Positions 1 to 10,600 of a stretch of 27,748 bases of DNA are shown here, in pieces. Source of the DNA: Larix sibirica. Its lineage: Eukaryota > Streptophyta > Pinopsida > Pinales > Pinaceae. Under the pieces are notes generated by a model, which did not search any database, was not told where the DNA came from, and worked only from the letters and a program-made list of their open reading frames with translations. Within the stretch, counting starts at the first letter, position 1. Each line of letters opens with the position of its first letter. The stretch is from positions 88,174-115,921 of the forward strand of contig NWUY0300002720.1 of NCBI GenBank assembly GCA_004151065.3, read 5' to 3'. The position numbers were made by a program, and so were the translations under genes.

Positions 1-521
1 ATATATATAACATGTCACAGTCACATCATACATGCATATTAACTTAGCAGTATCAATTACACAAGAGCATACAAAAGTGAATAATTCACATGTATGTTGC
101 CCAAAACGTTTTTCTTTTGCAACAAGAGTGAATAATTTTCTATGGAAGAGAATAAACAATTAAACCTCATGATTTTCTATGAACTAGGATTACATAACTA
201 GTACTGATTTCATTCGCTGAAAGAAACCTCTGAGCTACACGGATACAGCAAGAAACTTGTGACTTGTGAATTCAGATAAATAAAATGATGTTTGGGAAGA
301 AAATACATAAATTGGTAGTGTAATTTCACAAACACTTATGACAGGAGACCAAAAGCGCCTTAAAAGACCACTATATCCTTTTCAACGTGATGTATAAATC
401 AGTTGGCCTTTTCGTGTCTGTTCTACATGAACTCTATAATGTTGCTGCCATGGAGGACAAACAGCAAACAGAAACTGTTACGCAAGCAACACATTACTGA
501 TGTCCATGTCCTTCAACTCAC

Positions 522-598
522 CCAAATTCCCAGCAGAGACTCCGACCTACAATTCTTTTAACAGTAACTCAGAACGTCCTGTATGTAATATCATCCTG
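522..598 (-). pseudogene. Exon 2 remnant of the CW-gene copy
   Basis: On the minus strand this aligns base for base with the intact exon at 12590-12661, up to the same donor context (AATTTGG|GTGAGT, with GT at 521-520). About two extra bases near the start and several substitutions shift the frame and create stops, so the conserved block readable in the other copy (KLQDVLGHF) is no longer encoded. The flanking intron also aligns between the copies, which excludes a chance match. Confidence 0.7.
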
Positions 599-1505
599 TA
601 AATATCCAAAAAGCTCTTTCTCAAGTCTTGTAAGAAAAGAATTCCTCCTTTCAGACTAAGAAACAGCAAAAAACCATTGACAGAGATGTTAGACAAGAAG
701 AGCACGCAGAAGTGCAAAGAATGCAGAGGTCAATCAATAGAATAAAAATTAAAAGCAAAACAAAAAAGGTCAAATGTGGACCAAAACTACATAGGAATTA
801 TACACGCAGATAGCCCACTTCAATACCCTTCCACTCCTTGCTAGCATGTTAAGAAGCAGTAATTGGAGTATAAATCACAATTTTAAGGGATGTATAGTGT
901 TTAGTGCGATTCTAGCTTGAAGCTCTTTGATGGCATCCAACAACTAAGCTATGGGCCTTCTTATGGCTTTGTAGCACACTTTAACGCTGATGGCAGTCCA
1001 GCATACATTTCTAGATGGTTTGTATTGGTTCTGTAACTGTGATTTTCACCAACATTAACAGTCCCGTTTGGATTTCCTGGATTGCAATGTATTGTAATTA
1101 TAGCGCTGTTTTTCTTTGGAGGGCACAGATGAACTAACTACCAAATCAAAAGCATTGCATAGGTACATACCCATTTCCATATCCCCTACATTAGCCAGAA
1201 CAAAGAAAACCTGTGACTCTAAACCTGGGTGATCCAATGGAATTGGATATGACTATGACTCAATTAAAATTCAGAAGACCACCAAGCATCATAAATGTTT
1301 GCTTGCCACCAAAACAAACCCAACTTTGCCCTGCCCCTGGAAAAATTTTCATTATTTTTTTTGTTCTCTCGGATTTTAAAAATCCAGCCCAAATTCTCCT
1401 TGGAAACCCCCAGGCACTGGATCACAATGCCCCCAATAAAAGAAGAATAACAATAATTAGAACCTAAAATGGGCATCCGAAGAAAGCATCTGTGTGAACA
1501 CTTAA

Positions 1506-1581
1506 AATGTAGGAGAATGCAAAAGCAGGGTCGCAGTTAGAATCATTGTCCAGGTCCTCCTTCAAGCTCATTGTCCTCCAT
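1506..1581 (-). pseudogene. Exon 1 remnant of the CW-gene copy, frameshifted
   Basis: Minus-strand ATG at 1581-1579 opens MEDNELEGG. One shift later the other frame reads DNDSNCDPAFAFSYI up to base 1506. Plant CW-domain proteins (from memory of the family) begin with a Glu-rich ELEEGE-like motif, then DP-x-A-x-SYI, just before the DEKLQDVLGHF block that starts exon 2. The motif order fits that pattern once the frameshift is allowed. The next bases are TTAAGTG (1505-1499). The corresponding place in the right-hand copy is GTAAGTG (13101-13095), a normal donor, so the donor here appears lost. The first exon is therefore broken twice. Confidence 0.65.
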
Positions 1582-2160
1582 CGCTGCCACCGGCCCACTC
1601 CATTACTATGCTACATTATTCCCTTCAAAATGCCAACTGCTTCCCACATACATCATCACTGCTACAGAGCCCCAAAATCATCAATGTTTAGCACCTCAAA
1701 ACCATAGGAACACAGAAAGATCAAATCAAAAATAAAATACCCAATCCATAACCACAATTCAACAATCAAGACTTGGAGAAGCCCCAATTTCTTCCAGATG
1801 ATTGGGCATAAATTCACCAAACAAAAAGCAAAACTACAGAACATAACTCAACAGTTATCCCATTGCTTCTGCTTCTGCCTGTGCATGACTTTTGCGTTTC
1901 TTTTTTTTTCTATGTAATTCTCAATCCTCAGCCCTCCATTCCAAAGGGAAAAAAGTTAAAACGAACACAATCAATCGCTCTTCTAATAACACCTCAATTA
2001 CTACAATACAATAAGTCAGCAGGCAGGCAGGCAAGTAAACAACGAGACCACACAATAAATTAAATGAAATGACAATCCATTTAAATAGGCATAAATAGCG
2101 CCAAATTTAAAAGGAATTAAACTATGGCCAAATTAAACATATATGCAGTTGGATGCACTT

Positions 2161-5100
2161 TATGCTTTTATTTTTATTACTAAAATGATTAATGGAGGGG
2201 AATGCACTTTACGCTTTTGCCCATGAGGTAGAAATTTCTTATGTTGTTTATTATTTAATTTTGTGACTCAGATTTTGTGTGATATCATTAACATGCAAGT
2301 ATCTTACACAAAAGGCCTAGAGGTTAGGTGTCGATGATCACTGAGCTGATTTTTTGAGAGTTAATTGTTTGCATATAATTTGATAAACTTCTAGGTAGTT
2401 GTAATACATCATTGGGGTGTAGTCTAGCAGGAAGCTTGAACGATTGCCATGATGTGATTCAAGTGTAGAATTTCGATCGGCATAATCCCTCTGATGATGC
2501 AATTGACTGAGTTTTTCAGAGGCATGAAGGCATGAGGTCATGTTAATTAAATGAAGATCAATACTATGTTAATGCAGTAATGATATTGTGGTTGAAACTT
2601 GAAGAGGGTATCAAAAGACAGATTTTTTTCGTAAGAACTTTGGCATGCACTTCTAAAAATTGATCAAAAAACATGTCTAACATAATTGGTCATAAAAAAA
2701 TATTTTTCAATAGTAGTAAAATGAATTTCAAAACAAGAGTAGATGGACAAAAGAGTTTCCTCGGAATATTATTATTGCCATATGAAATACTTTTATCTAG
2801 ATTTGCAAATTCTTGAAAAGAAAACCCTAACGCAAACAAACAATGGAGATAAAAATTAGAACAAATATAATTTTGCTTATTTTGCCACTGCTCGGAGAGG
2901 ATTCCTTTTCCCAAAAACCAAGAAACTGTGACCCCTGTGCTCTTACCATTGTCCCTCAATCCAAACTCCCCACCTTATCCCAGCAAAACAACCAACCTTG
3001 CCACTAAAAATTTGATTTTGGGGGTTTCATGTGGCAATTATGTGTGCCTCATAATTGTATATCCTCCGATGCAGACCTCATGTCACCTTGATCAAACACA
3101 GCAAGAACCAAGAATAGTTTGAGAGATTTCTTCTATCATGAAGCTATTAATCATGTACATGTTAAAAATTCTCAAAAATGGATCTCTAGTTGATGGGTGG
3201 ATGTATAGCAGGGAGCAAGACTAACAACATATTCAATTGTATGATTGTTGAAAAATTGTCAATAAATATTTATCCGTTTAAAGTTTTCCTTTTATGTGTG
3301 CTTTCACCGAGAGATACGACATGAAAATCTGTCTTAGACATATTTGGAACAGATCCATACCATATCCCTTCCAAAATATAAATCCTTCTAGGACCCAAGA
3401 CATACCCAGAAAGAACCACATTTGATACATATCTGGGCATATCCAAGGTGGGCAAGGATCTCATAACGAAGGTGGGGACTATTAGGTGGTTCACATTTTT
3501 CTCAGTTTTTGAAAACTGATTAATGTCACGAAAACAACATTAGCTCTTCATAAAATATACTGCCACTATTTGGAATGACAATTTCTCCAGCATTTACCTC
3601 TGTTATGGATCAATATGAACACCATAAAGTACCACCCCCTAGGTTGATGTGGCACACTTAACAGCAACACTTACCAGAGACTATGTAAACATGCATAGAA
3701 CAACCATTCAAAAAACCACATTTATCAAAGTGACAAAATCTAAATGAAAATGACTGATGGTTCAAGTCAAGCAGAGGAAGAAGAGATCTTCAAAGAGCTG
3801 TTACTCCAAAACCTCAGAAACAAAATTGAACCTGGATCGTGGATCAAGTTAAAGTAGGAAGAAAATTATATTAATGTCAATAGGACTCAAAATTGCATCC
3901 AGTAGACTAGAAAAGAACTAGGGGAGAAAGAACCCTAGGTAACTAAAACCTAAAATGCTAAAACAATGTGAACAAAGTAAATATTGTAGACATAGCAATA
4001 GAGGATAAACCCATAAATGGGTGAAAACCCAAACTACAAGACCCAATACATGTACAAATCGTCTTCAAGGAAAGATGAAGACCAAAGTTGTAAACTGAGA
4101 AAAGAGATCAGCACTATCACATCTCTATCAATGCTCAAATCGGAAGCAAAGGGAATGACTGCATCAAAATCCACCACTCTGACAGGACCAATACTACATC
4201 TATTAATATCCATAGGACAATGCCCAAGGCTGAAAGGGCCAGGCTGGACAATCCTTGGAGGAGGCAGGGTGCCTCCCCTAAAATCTCTCTTAACATCCAA
4301 AGCTGAGTAATACAAGTCTCAGTTATCACTCATTATTCTGTTGATCTATCAGATAATCCTCGAGAAGTAGAAAAGTAACCAGTAATGCACACCTGACCCA
4401 TCCCAGGATGCAGGCAAAAGGAACAAGATGGTCCTCTGTCGGATAGAAGCAGATCCTCAAATCCTGGAATCCTGGAATGAAGGTGAGAATACTGGGAAAG
4501 CAGAACACAATTGTAGTGACTTCCTTAAAAGACAAATTTAGAGTGATATGGTAACCCTGGGAAGCAGAACTAATTGCCAAAAAGAGGCAAAACCTGATAT
4601 AGAAGAAGACAATATATGGTGCAAACTAAATTTGTCATTAAGAACACTACAATGATATCAAATGCAAAAGAAACAACCTTGCATAATAAAATTTTCTAGG
4701 TGAGTTTTTTGGCACACAAATAGACTTGATATGCAGAAGGTGTTTTATAAACCTAAATAAATTGTGAATTATTCTACACAATAATATGCTGCCATCATAC
4801 CATGCAGTAGTGTAGTCTCTCGTTGTATACAAAGCAACGAGAATGTCATCTTCATTCACATTGTAACAAAAGAATATACCTACACAACATGGACCATAAT
4901 CCTTTAGAAGAATTAGTGGTCTGTACAAGAGATTATTATTTTAAAATCTTAAACTTTAGAAACATAAATCTCTCATTAACCAAAAGAGAACCATGCTTCA
5001 CGCTGGTTCCCAATTCTTTTGAAAGAAATGAGATATATTTAACTTGAACACAACAGTCGAAACAGCAATCACATAAAAAATTTGGATTTGTGCTGATGCT

Positions 5101-5200
5101 TACAGTTGAATTCACAAATCTTCCTGCTGGAGCCCTAATGTGAATGTTTCCCACTCATTGCTATCCACAATCTCCTAATTTATATCTGAACATTCTTAAG
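2161..5200. other. Intergenic stretch without a recognised gene
   Basis: This is AT-rich DNA between the two CW-gene copies. Open frames are short (under 100 codons) and I recognise none. The most notable is 4017-4315, open on both strands at once (97 codons forward, 93 reverse) and richer in GC than its surroundings; it may be a fossil of a mobile element. A 35-codon forward frame at 3750-3857 starting MTDGSSQAEEEE has a protein-like composition but no context. I see no repeats, tRNAs or clear promoters here. Confidence 0.4.
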
Positions 5201-5712
5201 TCCAAAAGAAAATGTTTCCATTGAACCATCAGCTTTAGTTGAATACTGGAATTTCCTGTGTCAAGAAACCAGGGCCCCAAGCGATTTCTGACATCTTGGA
5301 TTTCCTGACTAGACAACAGATGCTACTACCTTGTTCAATCAAGAAGATGTTTCTTGATGCTTATTGAAGTAATTTACTTGTATTTGCAGTATCACCAAAA
5401 TGACATACGGCATCCACTGAAACCTTTCGATAATTTATAGCACAGCATACCAAGGCCTAAACTCAAAGCCCACAAGTCTTTATTCCTCTAACCTGCTAAA
5501 CAACTGTTCAAATTTAGAAGACATATGCTGGCTCACAGCTTAAGCAGCTATAATATTCAAACCAACTACATGCTCTGAAAAAAAGCTAAAAACAGAAAGC
5601 AATAATAGTCCATACAGCATATAACTTCAATGTCACAAAGCTCTTCAAAACTCCTGCATATTAATAACAGTATTCTCTCTGGAGGCTATTGGCAAACATG
5701 ACAAGCTCCATG

Positions 5713-5935
5713 TCAGAAGGGTTCAAGGTCCACATTATAGATATCAGGAATGCTTTCTACAAACTCCTCAATTATATCCTCCATACCAGATGCTAAGAAC
5801 AGAAGTTATTAAGAAATCTGCAGCACTATATACGACTTCAATTCTTACAAGCTTGTGCTTGGAAAAGACAGGGAGAACTGCGTTCAATAAAAGATCTTCC
5901 TCGACCAGTTTCGATCCCTATGCTGGATTCATCTG
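5713..5935 (-). other. Two possible minus-strand exons of an unrecognised gene
   Basis: The minus strand has a good acceptor (TTCTGTTCTTAG) followed by 5792-5713. There, one frame reads SGMEDIIEEFVESIPDIY and ends NVDLEPF with a stop at 5715-5713. Just upstream, about 5931-5849 is open (ESSIGIETGRGRSFIERSS) between a CTCCTGCAG acceptor and a GTAAGA donor, and its phase matches the first exon. Against this, the intron between them would be only 56 bases, short for a plant, and I recognise neither peptide. The following 500 bases could be a 3' UTR. This is a weak call. Confidence 0.22.
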
Positions 5936-6077
5936 CAGGAGGTTTTAAACTCAGTTGAATTAGATCTCAAAACCATATATAAATAAGCAATTAGATCGCA
6001 GAAATGCCAAGCCGACTCATTCAATGGTGGTTGTCAGTAGAATGTTTTAGTTTTTGAATAATAGGTTTCCACATTTC

Positions 6078-6548
6078 ATTAATTTTTAGACATTCATCTC
6101 TGTTAATATTGTTCTGATTGAGCTCAATTTCAACCATATATAAACTTGTGCTTGGACAGGACAGACAGGAGATGATATAACAACTACAGTAGACTTGAAA
6201 CAAAAAATACTGCTGCAGAGCATTTACACAATAAAATTAAAAGCCCATTAATTTTTAGACCATCTCTGTTAGTATTGTTCTGATTGAGTCCAATTTCAAC
6301 CACATATAAACTTGTGCTTGGACAGACAGGACAGACAGGAGATGATATAACAACTACAGTAGACTTGAAACATAAAATACTGCTGCAGAGCATTTACAAA
6401 ATAAAATTAAAAGCCCATTCTCCAAAAGTGTAACTTGAATAGAGAATATAGAGAACAGAAAACATATACTGCTGCAGAGAATTTACACAATAAAATTAGA
6501 AGCCCGATCTTCGAAGGCATAACTTGAATAAATAATATAGAGAATAGA
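6078..6548. repeat. Local tandem duplications (169-bp units plus a shorter ~90-bp repeat)
   Basis: Units 6078-6246 and 6247-6419 share about 169 bases, both beginning ATTAATTTTTAGAC. They differ by a few substitutions and a small expansion of a GGACAGACAG motif. A shorter repeat follows: the stretch containing ACTGCTGCAGAG to TAACTTGAATA recurs at about 6384-6457 and 6467-6548. Short minus-strand ORFs here are copies of one another and are by-products of the repeat. Confidence 0.85.
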
Positions 6549-7465
6549 TCTGAGGACTTGATGACCCCTGTATTGCAACCCTCTATCACCGAGCTTGATC
6601 ACTGAAATACATCATGAGCTTTATATATTAGTTTAACACCTCAATGTAGATAATAGAAACTGCTTACAAATCAAGATGAAACCAAATACTAAATCTTGTG
6701 GAGTAGAATCCCACTAAAACAAAATTGCAAAAGCATGTGGATAAACAAGAACTGGGGATTTGAAATGCATACCTGTTTTCACAACAACTAACAATGTTAG
6801 CTGCTGTTGCAAAGACACTGGTATCTCTGGATAGCACAATCAAGGACTAATAATTTATCATCCTTTACTTTTAATTAGGTGGATTCTGTTTCAAACATTG
6901 AAATAAGAAACCTGTTGGGGGGCATTGTAGCTTTAATATATGCTAGAATTTTAATTTTATTACTTGAAAAGATATCTAAGTGCAAATTCCCCTTACTTTT
7001 ATTGAAGTATTCAGAAATATGAACTGAGCAATAAAACTTAACAATCACAATTTGAACCTCCTGTACAATATTGTGCCGAGAGAATCCCTTCTTAGATGAT
7101 CCACTCTTAAAAAATCTGATGCCTGAAAATTTGACCAAATTTATCCGCCAAAATCATTCTCCACATATTCGCATACACCTCATGTTATCTAAGTACACAA
7201 CCCTTCAGCTGTGCACTTGAAAAGATCAAAAATTTCACTACTAATACTGTTTAGAAAACCATGAGAAAAAAAATGCTTTATACAAATCACAATCATTGTA
7301 CATATTGTACAGTTATGAATAACTCATTCCGTGGGAAATAAATGGGCATAATTTGGGCAGCAGTGATGGCCATAGCAACCATTTGCTCATTCCTATGACC
7401 AGTTCGCCTGAGCAATTGAGAGAAATGAAGCCTTATTCACAAGGGCTGATGTTACATGTATCGAT
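6549..7465 (-). other. 3' flank and likely 3' UTR of the CW-type gene
   Basis: This region follows the stop codon of the CW-type gene on the minus strand. Bases just below 7466 are presumably 3' UTR. Possible AATAAA polyadenylation hexamers lie on the minus strand near 7003 and 6956 (TTTATT on the plus strand), but none can be chosen with confidence. An 87-codon minus-strand frame at 6875-7138 is unrecognised and probably not coding. Confidence 0.4.
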
Positions 7466-7663
7466 CTAATGATAAATTGCTTCAAGGGCAAGTCGAACAA
7501 GTCGGAGAAATCCATCTATATCATGAAAGCTGAAATCAATAACTCTTTTCACCGCAGATATTCCTTCTGTCCCATTGTTTCCATCAGGCAAACTGACTAC
7601 AGCAGCTGAAAATGCACTTTCTGACTTTCTAAGAGCTTCCATGCCAGCACTGACATCGTGTGT
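7466..7663 (-). CDS. CW-type gene, last coding exon
   Basis: The exon is 198 bases, phase 0, from an acceptor CTGTAG (AG at 7665-7664) to the stop at 7466-7468. It encodes 65 residues beginning THDVSAGMEALRKSESAF and containing SAVKRVIDFSFHDIDGFL, then LVRLALEAI next to the C-terminus. This is the typical ending of plant CW-domain proteins, where a block like VKRVLDF leads to LLRLVRLAMEAI. No frameshift or stop is seen, so the 3' end looks intact. Confidence 0.85.
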   Translation of the reverse strand, partial: THDVSAGMEALRKSESAFSAAVVSLPDGNNGTEGISAVKRVIDFSFHDIDGFLRLVRLALEAIYH

Positions 7664-10600
7664 CTACAGTTCGGAAGCAAATTGACGCTGAATCAGAACA
7701 GCTTGCCAAAGAAATCAAACTAGCCCTACTTCTATAGAAGGCACACTAAATGAGAAGTTGGGAAAAAATTGGAAAAGCAAACCACATTAATAGAATAAAA
7801 ATAACGGTCAATTATAAAAGTGGTTTCTTATCTTCCTACCTCATATTTCATGGCAGCAAATTTCTTAGCCAGTAACAATGCATTTCAAATCCTATGGTTC
7901 TTTATATTCTGAAGATATAACTTGTGAATCATGATACAGTGTACACAGATTAATTCTCTTTCAAGGCAAAAACAAATTCTTTGCAACTTACATATTGCAA
8001 TACACGAAGAAAATTGGGGCGATGTCGAGCAGCAATGATGTGATTGCCAGCTACTTGGGGAGATCCATCTACCTTGGCTGGATTTGCAGAATTTTTATCT
8101 ATCAGTGCATGGTTATTTAAATTGTCAACATCCGATGCTGATGATGATGGGGATTCACCTGCAATATCACAAAGCCTTTTATTGTAAGGCTTCCATTGAG
8201 CAGAATTCACATTAAAAAATCAATTGAGCATGCATACAGACATATCTTTGACTTGAATACAACTAAATTTCTCTTCAAATATTGATCAAAACAATATAAA
8301 TGATACATCAAAAAGTAAAACTGCAAAATGGTCCATCATTAAAATAGCAGCTCTTGGGGTGGTTTCCTACTCACAGCCATACCATTGATCAAAGGGTATG
8401 CAGAAAACAGCTCGGGCACAGGCACATTTTCTGAATACTAAAAAAACTAGGAAAGGGCTTACAATGAAAATCTTTGAAACCCAGTGAACAAATGGACTCG
8501 ACAACCGTGAGCCTTCAAACATTAAAAGATTAATATGAATATTTCCTATAAAATATTAGAAGTTAAAACATTTTACATCAAACCTAAAATACCCTTTTAA
8601 GGTTTTTCCTGGTCTTTGGCAAATGTCTACCATGATTGCTAACAACAATAGGTTTATGCAAAAATAGCATACTTGTTTGCTCAAAGTATCAGCTTGTCTG
8701 TCTGTGATTGGAAACATCACACTGGAACTTCATGGGATACATTACTTGTTAAAAAGATTTAGGAGACTTTCTACGAAGACAGATCACCTTGGCTTATCTA
8801 GCAGCAGGTTTTGGGGTGAAAATAACCTGGTTAAATGCAGGCACTCTCTAACTCTCTCTCTCTGGTGAGAGCATCCATTAAGTATCTTAAAAGGGGCTAA
8901 TAATGCTATGTAGCATGCATGTTCATGATAAAAAATGGGTGTCATAATCTTTATAAAATGGTTGCATAGATAATATATTTGTGATTGTAAACATCACACT
9001 GGAACTTCATGGGATACAATACTTGTTAAAAAAATTTAGGAGACTTTCTAAGAAGACAGATCACCTTGGCTTATCTAGCAGCAGGTTTTGGGGTGAAAAT
9101 ACCCTTGTTAAATACAGGCACTCTCTCTCTCTCTCTCTCTGGTGAGAACATCCATTAAGAATCTTAAAAGGGGCCAATGATGCTATGTAGCATGCATGTT
9201 CATGATAAAAAATGGGTGTCGTAATCTTTATAAAATTGTTGCATAGATAATATATCATATTCTTGCCACTTGTGTGGATACTCTACCTGCTGCCATGCAT
9301 GACCATAGATTTTAACAGCTCAAAACCAAAATCACAAAGTAAAATAAAGACTACATTGTACAACTATAATAGTTACAGTTTGATGTTTAGGAAAAAGAAG
9401 TTTTAAAACGTCTTTAGATCTGGTGCTAACATTTATGACCTTCCACAACCAAAAAAATGAAAGCAGCTTAACAACTACTTTAAATTTTTAATAAATCGCC
9501 AAAAGTACAAACAGATCATTTATAGTGACACTTGTTATCTCAGTTGGCTCTGAACCTTAAGTTTCACCATTGACATGTCCTAAGAGAAATACAACTTCTT
9601 TCCACTAATAAATGATATTTTGCCGAAAACTGTAGTAAGAGTGTGACCTTTTGTAGAATTACAACTACTGCCCTACTTTTGTATCATGTATATCTTGCAG
9701 AAACAAGGTTCAGAATCAAAAAACACAAGAAGCCAAATTACCAACTGGAGCTGTCTGAAAAGCTGCATGTAGCTCCTGCCAATCTCTGGTTAAAAATGAA
9801 GTTTTAGAAAGCACAACCCTCATGTGCGCTACCCCCATGCATTTATATGCCAGGGCAGCAGCTGCCATTTCTTTGTTTCTCTCGTATGTTAAGGCACAAA
9901 ACCTGTAAAGGTAATAGAGAAACTAACCTATCAATATTTAAATCAGCATGACTATATTTCAAAATTGCGTGAGAAATTTCCAAAAGTAAAGCTTATACAG
10001 TGTGCTCACATCCAGATTGACTAATGAAAAAATAAGGATCAAACTTTCACCTCAAACTCTAAGAGGTTATGAGACTTACTCACAGAGCCTGGCAGTATCT
10101 GTATAAACCTTCATAGCCTGAGTTGTTTCTCCATGCTTTGCATTGTCAGCATTGCAAGGCTCCAATAATGAAGCACCATGAAGAAATTTTAAAGCAGCTT
10201 GAAAGTAACGACCAGTGATTTCGAGGTCACTACCTCCCGTAGTCTGCAACATTTATTGCAGCTATGTTAGACTTCTAAGGCAGTTAGCATTTTAAACATT
10301 GGATTGCATCAAATCACGAGTATAATTTAGGCTATATATAGGTGGATCAATAAGGATAATTAACATCAAGCAGACCTTCATTCTGTCTGCAGAGTGCTTT
10401 AGATCCTTGGCCTCTTTCAGTACAGCACTTCCTGTAGCTTGCCCATGGTCTCTTCTGATAGGACTTGCAGCAACTACTCCCTCAGGATCCCTTCCTGTAA
10501 CTCCATTAGATGCAAGAGGTTTCACACCACGCATCGGCGGTCCATGCAAGTTATCAGATTTGCTTGATTCTCTGGGAACTGTTGACAATTCACCATTAGA

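Larger units (their letters stand above)
1..2160 (-). pseudogene. 5' part of a decayed CW-type zinc-finger gene copy (exons 1-2 and flanks)
   Basis: This block aligns along most of its length with the 5' part of the CW-type gene further right: about 100-1480 matches 12170-13075, and about 1735-2160 matches 13127-13331 plus 17524-18010. Read on the minus strand it holds a frameshifted first exon (1506-1581) and a damaged second exon (522-598). Both belong to the plant CW-domain protein family. The spacing and order match the other copy, so this is a tandem duplicate, and its CW exon and 3' half would lie left of base 1. The start motif is lost by frameshift, the exon-1 donor is mutated and exon 2 is out of frame, so no protein is expected. 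Which copy is ancestral, and whether it is still transcribed, cannot be told from the sequence. Confidence 0.75.

Noticed and set aside
3750-3857. 35-codon forward ORF rich in Glu (MTDGSSQAEEEE)
   Set aside because: It is short, isolated, without recognised homology or promoter context.
6021-6589. Three similar minus-strand ORFs (Cys/Leu-rich)
   Set aside because: They are translations of the local 169-bp tandem repeats. Their similarity comes from the DNA duplication and not from a protein family.
6549-6606. Forward frame ending EDLMTPVLQPSITELDH
   Set aside because: It looks protein-like, but no upstream splice site or longer frame supports it and the reverse strand is equally open.
9061-9258. 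Minus-strand 65-codon ORF
   Set aside because: It lies in the intronic tandem duplication and contains the translated CT repeat.
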